A DNA stretch of 22,484 bases, taken from assembly GCA_900766005.1 (NCBI GenBank), contig CAAFTU010000014.1, forward strand, positions 1-22,484. Direction: 5' to 3'. This document shows positions 15,224 through 21,616 of the stretch, piece by piece (positions within the stretch are counted from its first letter, which is position 1; every line of letters begins with the position of its first letter). A model generated the notes under the pieces. The model searched no databases and was not told the DNA's origin. It saw nothing but the letters and a program-made list of their open reading frames with translations. The translations under genes and the position numbers were made by a program. This DNA comes from an uncultured Bacteroides sp. Lineage in GTDB: Bacteria > Bacteroidota > Bacteroidia > Bacteroidales > Bacteroidaceae.

Positions 15224-15646
15224 ATGCTCCTAAGAAAGATGCAGAACGACGACATCGAGCAAGTCATGCAGATTTGGCTGAAGACTAATATCCAAACCCA
15301 TCATTATATAGACGAATCCTATTGGAAAGTTCAATACGGTAGCGTAAGACAGATGATTCCTGAATCAGAAGTATATGTATGTGAAAAGTCCGGACTGATT
15401 ACCGGCTTTATCGGATTGTCGGGTAATTACATCGCCGGGCTGTTTGTTGCTTCAGTTTTCCAGTCGCAAGGCATCGGAAAAAAACTGCTGGACTATGTAA
15501 AGAAGCTGAAACCGGACTTGGTTTTGCAGGTCTATCAGAAGAACCGCAACGCAGTCCGATTTTACCAAAGAGAAGGATTTGTCATCGAATCTGAAACGAC
15601 CGACGAAAACACCGGAGAACGCGAATATATCATGAGCTGGAGATGA
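15224..15646 (+). CDS. GNAT-family N-acetyltransferase
   Basis: Small acyl-CoA-dependent acetyltransferase, about 140 residues from the ATG at 15224. The acetyl-CoA-binding motif A is seen as LFVASVFQSQGIGKKLLDYV (QxxGxG/A type), followed by LQVYQKNRNAVRFYQREGF, the usual motif B with conserved NxxAxxFYxxxGF. I prefer 15224 because family members begin with MLxRKxxxxD; an ATG at 15158 would add 22 residues. Frames starting earlier run into the 43-bp duplication and cannot be right. The substrate is unknown. It is probably transcribed from the duplicated promoter, whose last -7 box ends at 15119. Confidence 0.88.
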   Translation: MLLRKMQNDDIEQVMQIWLKTNIQTHHYIDESYWKVQYGSVRQMIPESEVYVCEKSGLITGFIGLSGNYIAGLFVASVFQSQGIGKKLLDYVKKLKPDLVLQVYQKNRNAVRFYQREGFVIESETTDENTGEREYIMSWR

Positions 15647-15875
15647 GACTCTATTTCGCGTTTATCGGGGAGATCATATCACTAAAATGTATTCCTGACT
15701 ATTTATCACTTATATCCCCTTGCCGGCAGCTGTGCATGGCTCTCATTCAGAAAAGTTACCGCATGGTGGAAAAGAGCGATTATTACATCTCATTATTTCA
15801 ACAATATCAAATGAAAAAAAATAAAACGTCAGGCTGAGTTCAGTAGAACCAAGACAAAACCGCAGAAAGAACTAT

Positions 15876-15950
15876 AAGCCATCTATATTGCTGAATCACA
15901 AAAAAATGCTGTTCATTATAAACTAATGAATGGTATTTTTATTAACTTTG
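15876..15950 (+). repeat. Leader repeat, copy 1
   Basis: About 75 bases starting AAGCCATCTATAT and including ACTAATGAATGGTATT. It recurs imperfectly (about four in five bases by eye, two one-base indels) at 21369-21446. Both copies end in a TAnnTTTG -7 box just before an island gene, so the repeat is a shared promoter/leader module. Confidence 0.8.
15943..15950 (+). promoter_or_regulatory. -7 box of the first island gene
   Basis: TAACTTTG matches TAnnTTTG exactly and lies 27 bases before the ATG at 15977. Because it sits inside the frame that would begin at ATG 15926, it argues against that earlier start. Confidence 0.55.
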
Positions 15951-15976
15951 TAATTAGTATATTAATACACTCACCT

Positions 15977-16558
15977 ATGAAAAAATGGCTGAAAATATTG
16001 CTGATAGCTTGCCATGTCATAAATGTAGCTTTGATTACTTACATTTCGATAAATGGTTTACAGTTGCGTTGGCATTTGGGATATGTAATATTCTGGATAG
16101 CTACCTTATCAGGAATGGCACTCTATTTTGTACATTACAAGAAGTATATATGCAGTGCTTTAAGCAAGTTGTATGCTTTTTGTTGGGTATTGCTTTCAGT
16201 AATAGGTGGAGTAATTACATTCCAAACTTATGATTCGGTTTATTGTGAGACTGATGAGTATATAATGAAGGAGACAAAATGTATTACAGGGTTTGAAACT
16301 GCAATCTTATATAAAAAACAAGGATTACGTGAAATAGAGATTCACCGTTATGAGTTGGTCTTTCCGAAGTCCATTACCCCGATAGACTCTCTCGGTGCTG
16401 TTGTTATCTATGGCGAATTTCCAGATGGAGAAGGAGGATGTGACAACGGTATGGTTATATATCCAATGAATGATGAAATCTATTACAAGAGTATTGACAA
16501 AGTAAAAAAATATGCTGAGCAATGGCACATACCGTTTAATTCTATCCAAGCATTATAG
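15977..16558 (+). CDS. Membrane protein of unknown family (island gene 1)
   Basis: 193 residues starting MKKWLKILLIACHV. Three hydrophobic helices (about 5-26, 33-53, 62-83) are followed by a soluble domain of about 110 residues with mixed beta character (ETAILYKKQGLREIEIHRYE; VVIYGEFPDGEGGCDNGMVI). I chose the start at 15977 since the ATG at 15926 precedes the likely promoter box. The N-terminus MKKW plus helices resembles the gene at 19369, suggesting distant paralogues. I do not recognise the family. The architecture (anchor plus exposed domain) and the setting beside an immunity-like gene fit a membrane-located immunity protein, but this is inference. Confidence 0.78.
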   Translation: MKKWLKILLIACHVINVALITYISINGLQLRWHLGYVIFWIATLSGMALYFVHYKKYICSALSKLYAFCWVLLSVIGGVITFQTYDSVYCETDEYIMKETKCITGFETAILYKKQGLREIEIHRYELVFPKSITPIDSLGAVVIYGEFPDGEGGCDNGMVIYPMNDEIYYKSIDKVKKYAEQWHIPFNSIQAL

Positions 16559-16563
16559 AGGAA

Positions 16564-17223
16564 ATGGAAACAAATGATAACAGAACAAATCAGACAGTAA
16601 GTAGAAGAAAGGCAATTTTGCAGTCTATGCGATGTGTGTCGGTATTCGCTGTTACAATATGGCTGCTCATACTGTTAAGCGCTTCGTTAAACACGAATGA
16701 ATGGCATATGATTACTTGGATAGCAATAGCAGTATATTTTTTCTTCATTACCATTCCTATACTTGGATTTTGGATATACTCTTTTATAAAGGCGGTAATA
16801 ACACGCACTAAGACAGATAACGTTCTGCTCTTTTTCCATATTGCAGACTTGCTTCTGTTAGGAACAGCAATCTATTGTGCTAACCATCGGGATTGCAATG
16901 CTAACATTATGGCAGAACACTATGAAATGGATGGTGATTGGATGAGAAATATCGCAAAATACGAACGTCTTATATTACCTGATAGCACTAGGCTTGTTAT
17001 TGAATTTGGTGAAGATGAGTGTATTCCACAAGCTGATTATCTGAACAAACGATTTCTGAAAAAATTAAAAACTTATTTAGATGATGTAGGCTGCATCGGA
17101 ATAGAAATAGATAATTTTCAATTAAAAGATTATACAAAATTCCGATTCCGACGGGTAAGAATGGGAATGTATTCATTTCGTTTGTATGCCCCCCCCTCTC
17201 ACTTGAACAACAGGACAGCATAA
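16564..17223 (+). CDS. Membrane protein of unknown family, 3' end frameshifted at a C8 tract (island gene 2)
   Basis: 219 residues as written. Three hydrophobic helices (about 24-41, 48-76, 87-105) precede a soluble C-terminal domain (RLILPDSTRLVIEFGEDECI and the following IPQADYLNKRFLKKLKTYL). The frame ends shortly after a run of eight C (17189-17196) in an unrelated tail, SHLNNRTA. With nine C (or six) the frame would continue through LSLEQQDSINANECLIVYND to a stop at 17387, giving about 274 residues and ending 8 bases before the next gene. So the sequenced form is truncated by slippage, by mutation or by a sequencing error. It starts 5 bases after island gene 1 and is likely co-transcribed. 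Function unknown. Confidence 0.75.
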   Translation: METNDNRTNQTVSRRKAILQSMRCVSVFAVTIWLLILLSASLNTNEWHMITWIAIAVYFFFITIPILGFWIYSFIKAVITRTKTDNVLLFFHIADLLLLGTAIYCANHRDCNANIMAEHYEMDGDWMRNIAKYERLILPDSTRLVIEFGEDECIPQADYLNKRFLKKLKTYLDDVGCIGIEIDNFQLKDYTKFRFRRVRMGMYSFRLYAPPSHLNNRTA

Positions 17224-17387
17224 ATGCCAACGAGTGTCTGATTGTCTATAACGATTCTACTGTTTTTGAGTTTAGCGGTGAAGTGTTAGGTGTTCAACAT
17301 TTTATCGGCAAGCAAGAGTTTATTGACAAAAGGAATAAAAATGTATCACAGAAACTACCTAATAAGGGTAATAAAAACAAAGAATAA
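17196..17387 (+). pseudogene. Out-of-frame C-terminal continuation of island gene 2
   Basis: A 63-codon open stretch in the neighbouring frame directly after the C8 tract. It reads LSLEQQDSINANECLIVYND, then STVFEFSGEVLGVQHFIGKQ, to TAA at 17385-17387. It has no start codon or leader of its own and fits tightly against the next gene (8 bases). It is best read as the detached end of the upstream gene, restored by one extra C. Confidence 0.75.
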
Positions 17388-17395
17388 CCAAGAAA

Positions 17396-18031
17396 ATGAA
17401 ATTCTATAAGCTATCACATGACTTGAGAATAAGCAAGAAATACCCACAGGTAGATTGCCTCTGTCCTTTGGCTGCATCGCAAATAAGCCCTTGGAATAAA
17501 GTATTATGCAACCCTAATTTGAGTTTCAAATTGAAAAAAGGTGCTGTTATGTCTGACTATATTTCCACGACAGCTGGACCAGGATGTGATATGCTCATTT
17601 CTCTAAGGCTATATGAAAGTATCAGACATTTTAATGTCTTGCCGCATCAAATTTTTCCAGTCATAATAGACTCTTGTAAAGGTAAGCAAGAATATTTATG
17701 GCTGCATTTTTACGGACTTGCTTTCGTAGATTCAATAGACTACAAGAAATCATCATTCATCAGAACAGAATGGACCATTCCACTAGTCCCGATTGAATTG
17801 GAGTCTTTCAGTCAATATCAACAATTAAAATTAAAAGATAAGTCTGGGGCTTGGGGTGTTACTTTTGATTCGCTTATACTGCGTGATAATAGTACAATTT
17901 GGGATCTATTCTTTCCATTTCCATTCGATAGTACTATATTTATGTCTGAAAGGTTAGCAGAAGAGTTATTTAAATCCAATTATACGGGTTTATCAATAGA
18001 ACCGACTAATAGAATAATTTCTATGTTGTAA
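17396..18031 (+). CDS. Imm11/DUF1629-like probable immunity protein (island gene 3)
   Basis: Soluble 211-residue protein without signal or membrane segment. The opening MKFYKLSHD and especially the C-terminal STIFMSERLAEELFKSNYTG followed by LSIEP resemble the Imm11/Imm43-type immunity families (DUF1629). Those typically end with a (V/F)(V/I)SE+LKE-L-xxxxTG(V/L)xFEP signature. Such proteins neutralise toxins of contact-dependent or type VI systems. No cognate toxin is seen in the window, so this would be an orphan immunity gene. Family assignment is from remembered motif pattern, not a search; the middle of the protein gives no further support. Confidence 0.55.
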   Translation: MKFYKLSHDLRISKKYPQVDCLCPLAASQISPWNKVLCNPNLSFKLKKGAVMSDYISTTAGPGCDMLISLRLYESIRHFNVLPHQIFPVIIDSCKGKQEYLWLHFYGLAFVDSIDYKKSSFIRTEWTIPLVPIELESFSQYQQLKLKDKSGAWGVTFDSLILRDNSTIWDLFFPFPFDSTIFMSERLAEELFKSNYTGLSIEPTNRIISML

Positions 18032-18092
18032 AACTTACCGCAGAAAAAAACAGTGAATTGAAATATCAAGAAACCATTAAAGAACATTACCC

Positions 18093-18524
18093 ATGAAACT
18101 AACCGATAAACAATTCTGGAAATTTGAAGCAATCGTGTTGGCGTGTACTACGATGTGCATTTTTATCGTGTGGATAAATCATCTCATTTTTTTCAATTTA
18201 ATGGTCATTGTGTTTTATATTTTATTCCTTGCTGGTGGCATCATAGCGTGGAAGTTATATAAAGGTAACCAATGGTGGAAATTGGGTGGATACTTGTTCC
18301 TAATTACAACGGCAATTCTTTCCTTTGGACTGTTCTGCTTTGTGTGGGATTGGAATGACAATGGTGGACGCCCTGCGAATATTCCTCCTGACGAAGGATC
18401 TTATATTACTGCTAATGAACTGGTCGTAATTATAATGCTGTTATGGTGTATAACTACCCCTATACTCTCTTGCGTCATTTCATATTTTGCCAAACGATTA
18501 TTGTTCCCCAAAAACGAGAAATAA
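18093..18524 (+). CDS. Small four-helix membrane protein, unknown (island gene 4)
   Basis: 143 residues with four hydrophobic helices at about 11-28, 31-54, 63-86 and 108-132. A short loop, WDWNDNGGRPANIPPDEGSY, lies between the third and fourth. No recognisable family. It follows island gene 3 by 61 bases and precedes island gene 5 by 3 bases, so the pair 4/5 is probably translated together. Multi-helix small proteins of this type occur among immunity proteins to membrane-targeting toxins, but nothing in the sequence proves that. Confidence 0.7.
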   Translation: MKLTDKQFWKFEAIVLACTTMCIFIVWINHLIFFNLMVIVFYILFLAGGIIAWKLYKGNQWWKLGGYLFLITTAILSFGLFCFVWDWNDNGGRPANIPPDEGSYITANELVVIIMLLWCITTPILSCVISYFAKRLLFPKNEK

Positions 18525-18527
18525 ATA

Positions 18528-18806
18528 ATGAAAAAAATATTGATTTGTATAGCCAAAATTATTCTCGTGATAATTGTATTATTTACCAAGTTGTTTTATT
18601 TGCCTCGCTCGGTGATTTTGCATCTTGGAGCTGGACTTCGTTATGGAAGCTTACGGATATTCCGACCAAGACAAAAAATATCATATAAAGATATTCGTTA
18701 TGGTTCTGATGATTTCAGTGTTATAGACCATGCAGACAATAACTTATCCAATGGATTTTTAGGGTTTCTTGTATTGGCTATAATCTTGTTATTAATAGCT
18801 AACTAA
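18528..18806 (+). CDS. Small two-helix membrane protein, unknown (island gene 5)
   Basis: 92 residues with a hydrophobic N-terminal helix (about 4-26), a central polar section rich in Arg/Lys/Asp (about 42-72: RIFRPRQKISYKDIRYGSDD) and a C-terminal helix (about 76-91, FLGFLVLAIILLLIAN). It begins 3 bases after the stop of island gene 4. No family recognised. The hairpin-like two-helix layout suggests both ends in the inner membrane with the basic section in the cytoplasm. Confidence 0.65.
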   Translation: MKKILICIAKIILVIIVLFTKLFYLPRSVILHLGAGLRYGSLRIFRPRQKISYKDIRYGSDDFSVIDHADNNLSNGFLGFLVLAIILLLIAN

Positions 18807-18840
18807 ATTCTATATACAAAATCTTAATGCCTTACAAAAG

Positions 18841-19263
18841 ATGGAAATACATGTAGATTTTACTAATAACCATTTTGATATGTCATTTATTCCTGTTGAT
18901 TTTTATTCGTTAGAATCTACTTTTGGGCATCTCCCCATACATCAAATTAAGAATCTAAACTTAAGTTTTTTCCCCGATGATGGTAATCCTCAAAAAGATT
19001 GTTATTACGACAATAAGGACATCTATAAGATTTTTCCTCATTCTGCTGTAGATTTGAAACCCTTATTCAACTATTTAAAAGAAATTGAAGATAGAGAGTC
19101 TTTTTCAATCTATAAAATAGAGGTTGATTTTGGAACATTCAGAATACTTTACGACGATGATTCTTTTCTTTCAATCACAGGATCGTTCTCAAATAAAGAA
19201 GAGTTTGAAACCATAAATTCTATTTATATGCAAATTTGCTCAAACATCCAATGTAATGAATAG
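18841..19263 (+). CDS. Soluble acidic protein of unknown family (island gene 6)
   Basis: 140 residues, no signal peptide or membrane helix, rich in Asp/Glu and aromatic residues. Alternating strands are suggested in YKIEVDFGTFRILYDDDSFL, followed by SITGSFSNKEEFETINSIYM. Small acidic soluble proteins are common among polymorphic-toxin immunity proteins, and this fits the setting, but I cannot name a family. The start ATG follows TTACAAAAG with no clear Shine-Dalgarno, as usual in Bacteroidetes. It starts 34 bases after island gene 5. Confidence 0.65.
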   Translation: MEIHVDFTNNHFDMSFIPVDFYSLESTFGHLPIHQIKNLNLSFFPDDGNPQKDCYYDNKDIYKIFPHSAVDLKPLFNYLKEIEDRESFSIYKIEVDFGTFRILYDDDSFLSITGSFSNKEEFETINSIYMQICSNIQCNE

Positions 19264-19335
19264 CGGTACTAACCAAGAACTTAAATAAGACAAAAACATC
19301 TGGCTTTGCATTATTGATATAAAAGATGTTTTTTG

Positions 19336-19343
19336 TAAATTTG
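19336..19343 (+). promoter_or_regulatory. -7 box of island gene 7
   Basis: TAAATTTG matches TAnnTTTG exactly, with ATTG 19 bases upstream as a weak -33 element, 25 bases before the ATG at 19369. It marks a new transcription unit inside the island. Confidence 0.55.
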
Positions 19344-19368
19344 TGCAGCTGTGCTTAATATTTTATTC

Positions 19369-20040
19369 ATGAAAAAGTGGCAGAAAATAACAGGTTTAAT
19401 TGCATTGTCTCTTATTGCAATATATGAACTTCTTACATGGGCTAATACTTATGTATACTTAAAATATGTGATGGAGCCAACAGACAATGACTTGCTTATT
19501 GAACGAAGCTACATGTATATCGACGGATTGTCTTTGGGTATGTGGATGAATTTATCGTTAGCCATATTCTTATTCATATGTTTATGGCGGAAAGGAATGA
19601 ACAAAACTTATCCTTCGCCCATTAAACCCATTTCAGTAGAAAAAATAATTATACCCTTCACTTTTGAGAGAGCTTACTGCCATATCGGAGTCACAACCGA
19701 TAATAGTGGTATAGAACGTATGGAAGTCTATTTTGTCAGAAACGACAAAACGGCAATTTGTTATGCGAATAGCTCTTTCAATCAAGTTGTCATTGATGAT
19801 GCAAAGCTTGATAAATACGATAATCTTGAAATAAATATAGGTACTATTAATAGTATTCGTGTAACAATAGGACTTGCAAATTACATTATTAAATTGTCGG
19901 ATGAAAGATTGATCGTTTTTGAAGTCCTTCCCAAAGGGTACGGTGAACTATACGAAAGTGTTACAATAATAGCTCCAAGTGACGACGAATACTCAAGCTA
20001 TTTAGAAGATTATAAGCAAGGAGAAGAAATTGATTTCTGA
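19369..20040 (+). CDS. Membrane protein of unknown family (island gene 7)
   Basis: 223 residues starting MKKWQKITGLIALSL; the in-frame ATG at 19351 lies between promoter and start and would add only MLNILF. Two hydrophobic helices (about 7-29 and 53-74) precede a soluble domain of about 145 residues with repeated beta-strand patterns (CHIGVTTDNSGIERMEVYFV; LEINIGTINSIRVTIGLANY) and an acidic end. The MKKW start and the anchor-plus-domain layout resemble island gene 1. Family unknown; possibly a membrane-anchored immunity protein by context. Confidence 0.72.
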   Translation: MKKWQKITGLIALSLIAIYELLTWANTYVYLKYVMEPTDNDLLIERSYMYIDGLSLGMWMNLSLAIFLFICLWRKGMNKTYPSPIKPISVEKIIIPFTFERAYCHIGVTTDNSGIERMEVYFVRNDKTAICYANSSFNQVVIDDAKLDKYDNLEINIGTINSIRVTIGLANYIIKLSDERLIVFEVLPKGYGELYESVTIIAPSDDEYSSYLEDYKQGEEIDF

Positions 20041-20072
20041 AAAGCAGAAATAAAACAATTAAATCACAAAAG

Positions 20073-20714
20073 ATGATACTACTTGGCATTATAATACAAT
20101 TGATTGTCTTTACATTGCTGGCAATAGTGATTGCATTGCCATTGGTTGGTATCGTATGTTGGCGAAGCAAGAAAAACAAAAAACGGAATGCAATATTGAC
20201 ATTTATATCTCCGTTCGTGTTCATATATACTTTCTATTTCGGTTGCCTGATAGGTGGTTTTACCTGTTCTTCAGTTTTTGGTACAGGTTGCGGTATAGAT
20301 GGGTATTATCACACAACGTTACCAAACGGCTATGAATTAGAAACTCTTTCAGATGACTTTGACCGTGAATATTTTACAGGGTATATTCGCAAAGATGGGA
20401 AGGAGGTCATTGAATGGGTAACTAAAATCAAGGTTTCAGGCGACTCTATTTATGGAGAGCGGTATTTCGTAAACGAAGCTCCGGGAAGCGAATACTACTT
20501 TGTCATAGACACTAAATCCGGTAGCATAACACAATACAAATCATTTTTGGAAGCTAAGGAAAATGCTCCGACCCTTCTAACAGGATTGACTCATTTGGAG
20601 GAGTTTTATTACAAAAGTTGGTCGTGGGTTATTCCTTTGGGTATTATTGCATTTATAATATCGTTAGGGGTAGTATCTTTTTTATGGTTTATAGTCGGCA
20701 AAATATCTGCATAA
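20073..20714 (+). CDS. Membrane protein with extracytoplasmic or cytoplasmic central domain, unknown (island gene 8)
   Basis: 213 residues. Two helices near the N-terminus (about 3-28, 38-60) and one at the C-terminus (about 183-208) flank a domain of about 120 residues. That domain is visible as CGIDGYYHTTLPNGYELETL, then SDDFDREYFTGYIRKDGKEV, and GSEYYFVIDTKSGSITQYKS. Its repeated aromatic/Gly strands look like an all-beta fold. I do not recognise the family. The stop overlaps the next start as TAATG, so it is translationally coupled to island gene 9. Confidence 0.72.
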   Translation: MILLGIIIQLIVFTLLAIVIALPLVGIVCWRSKKNKKRNAILTFISPFVFIYTFYFGCLIGGFTCSSVFGTGCGIDGYYHTTLPNGYELETLSDDFDREYFTGYIRKDGKEVIEWVTKIKVSGDSIYGERYFVNEAPGSEYYFVIDTKSGSITQYKSFLEAKENAPTLLTGLTHLEEFYYKSWSWVIPLGIIAFIISLGVVSFLWFIVGKISA

Positions 20715-21262
20715 TGGAAAGATTGACTACAAAAAATAGATTGTTATTGGTAGGATTATTCCTATTGGGAGCAATAATCATGTTTTGCATTGTTCCCAAG
20801 GCCAATGCAGATGAAATTAACGTACAGGTAGAGTTGGTACTTGGTTTATCCTTAGCACTAATGATGAGTCTAGCGATATTGATAAAACATAATAGAGGTA
20901 GGCGTAAGACTATACTTCCTATCTTTATCGTATGTGCTGCGACCTATCTTCAAATATCCTACAGTTCTCTGTTTTATGAATGTGGTGTTGTCATTTGTGT
21001 GACATTGCCTGTATTTCAACTGACATTTGGCTTCTTGATATCCAAATTCTCCCAGAGTATAACGGACTTATGGACAGGCTGCTCCAATTTGATGTTTTCT
21101 ACTATATGGGCCAATCAGATGGTTGGTTTCTTATGGTTTCATCATGAATCAAGCGACCTTGAAACGGTGGGAGTAGCGAGTGCGTGTGCTATTGTCGGTG
21201 CAGTGATTGTGTGTACGATATCGACCATTATGATAATGAAATTCAATCCAAAAGTTCCTTGA
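20714..21262 (+). CDS. Polytopic membrane protein, unknown (island gene 9)
   Basis: 182 residues from the ATG at 20714, which shares an A with the upstream stop (TAATG). The earlier in-frame ATG at 20618 lies inside gene 8 and is rejected. Five or six hydrophobic helices are seen (about 9-27, 39-57, 66-86, 88-109, 125-142, 151-175) with short loops; one basic loop, KHNRGRRKT, sits between helices 2 and 3. No soluble domain and no recognised family. It probably works with, or is regulated together with, gene 8. Confidence 0.7.
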   Translation: MERLTTKNRLLLVGLFLLGAIIMFCIVPKANADEINVQVELVLGLSLALMMSLAILIKHNRGRRKTILPIFIVCAATYLQISYSSLFYECGVVICVTLPVFQLTFGFLISKFSQSITDLWTGCSNLMFSTIWANQMVGFLWFHHESSDLETVGVASACAIVGAVIVCTISTIMIMKFNPKVP

Positions 21263-21383
21263 TAACTATGAATTGACCGATAAGAGGATGGTTAGGAGCA
21301 AAGGGGAAATTCAGGTAAGGTTTAGAACAAACAATGGAAAAGATACGAAAATAGATGAATATAGCAACAAGCCATCTATATAA
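21261..21383 (+). pseudogene. Possible remnant of a decayed gene tail
   Basis: An open stretch of 40 codons without start reads DNYELTDKRMVRSKGEIQVR, then FRTNNGKDTKIDEYSNKPSI, and stops at 21381-21383. It is in a different frame from gene 9, has protein-like composition, and its last codons enter leader repeat copy 2. It may be the 3' scrap of a gene lost in a past exchange. Confidence 0.3.
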
Positions 21384-21446
21384 CTGAGTCACAAAAGAAA
21401 AGCTGATAATTACAGACTAATGAATGGTATTATTTTGTAGATTTGT
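21369..21446 (+). repeat. Leader repeat, copy 2
   Basis: Imperfect copy of 15876-15950. It shares AAGCCATCTATAT, CTGA-TCACAAAA and ACTAATGAATGGTATT in the same order with nearly the same spacing. It sits about 5.5 kb downstream in the same orientation, so the two copies bracket island genes 1-9. Confidence 0.8.
21438..21445 (+). promoter_or_regulatory. -7 box of the last island transcription unit
   Basis: TAGATTTG matches TAnnTTTG exactly at the end of leader repeat copy 2. It is 41 bases before the tiny basic frame (21487) and about 170 bases before the main gene at 21617, which would give the latter a long leader. Confidence 0.5.
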
Positions 21447-21616
21447 AGACTAATCAAAGAAAAATAGGAGCCATGTATAACGACGTATGAAAAAGAAACG
21501 CGCAAAAAAATACTGTAAAAAGGTAGAATCATCAGAAAGTACCTCCAAGTACTTGTTTATAAAAAAGTGCGGAAGATAAGAGGCATTATAATAATACCGC
21601 TTTTGATAAATCAAGG

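Larger units (their letters stand above)
15647..15976. other. Intergenic region at the border of the AT-rich island
   Basis: Contains an unconvincing 64-codon plus-strand frame (15643-15837) whose ATG overlaps the GNAT stop as ATGA; it could be a coupled small gene or a remnant, and I recognise nothing in it. After it come the leader repeat (15876-15950) and the promoter of the first island gene. Base composition drops sharply here. Confidence 0.5.
21263..21616. other. Intergenic region with remnant, leader repeat and tiny basic ORF
   Basis: Holds the possible gene remnant (to 21383), leader repeat copy 2 (21369-21446), a -7 box (21438-21445) and a 30-codon very basic frame at 21487-21579 (MKKKRAKKYCKKVESS...). 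That frame could be a leader peptide or small protein; I give it no function. Nothing else is evident before the next gene at 21617. Confidence 0.5.

Noticed and set aside
15643..15837. 64-codon frame overlapping the GNAT stop
   Set aside because: Not listed as a gene: no recognisable domain, and the ATGA overlap alone is weak evidence. It is mentioned within the intergenic entry.
15926..15976. Upstream start of island gene 1 at ATG 15926
   Set aside because: The -7 box TAACTTTG at 15943-15950 lies after it, so the transcript would start downstream; ATG 15977 gives a normal MKKW membrane-protein start.
20618..20713. Upstream start of island gene 9 at ATG 20618
   Set aside because: It would overlap gene 8 by 97 bases, while ATG 20714 gives the common TAATG coupling.
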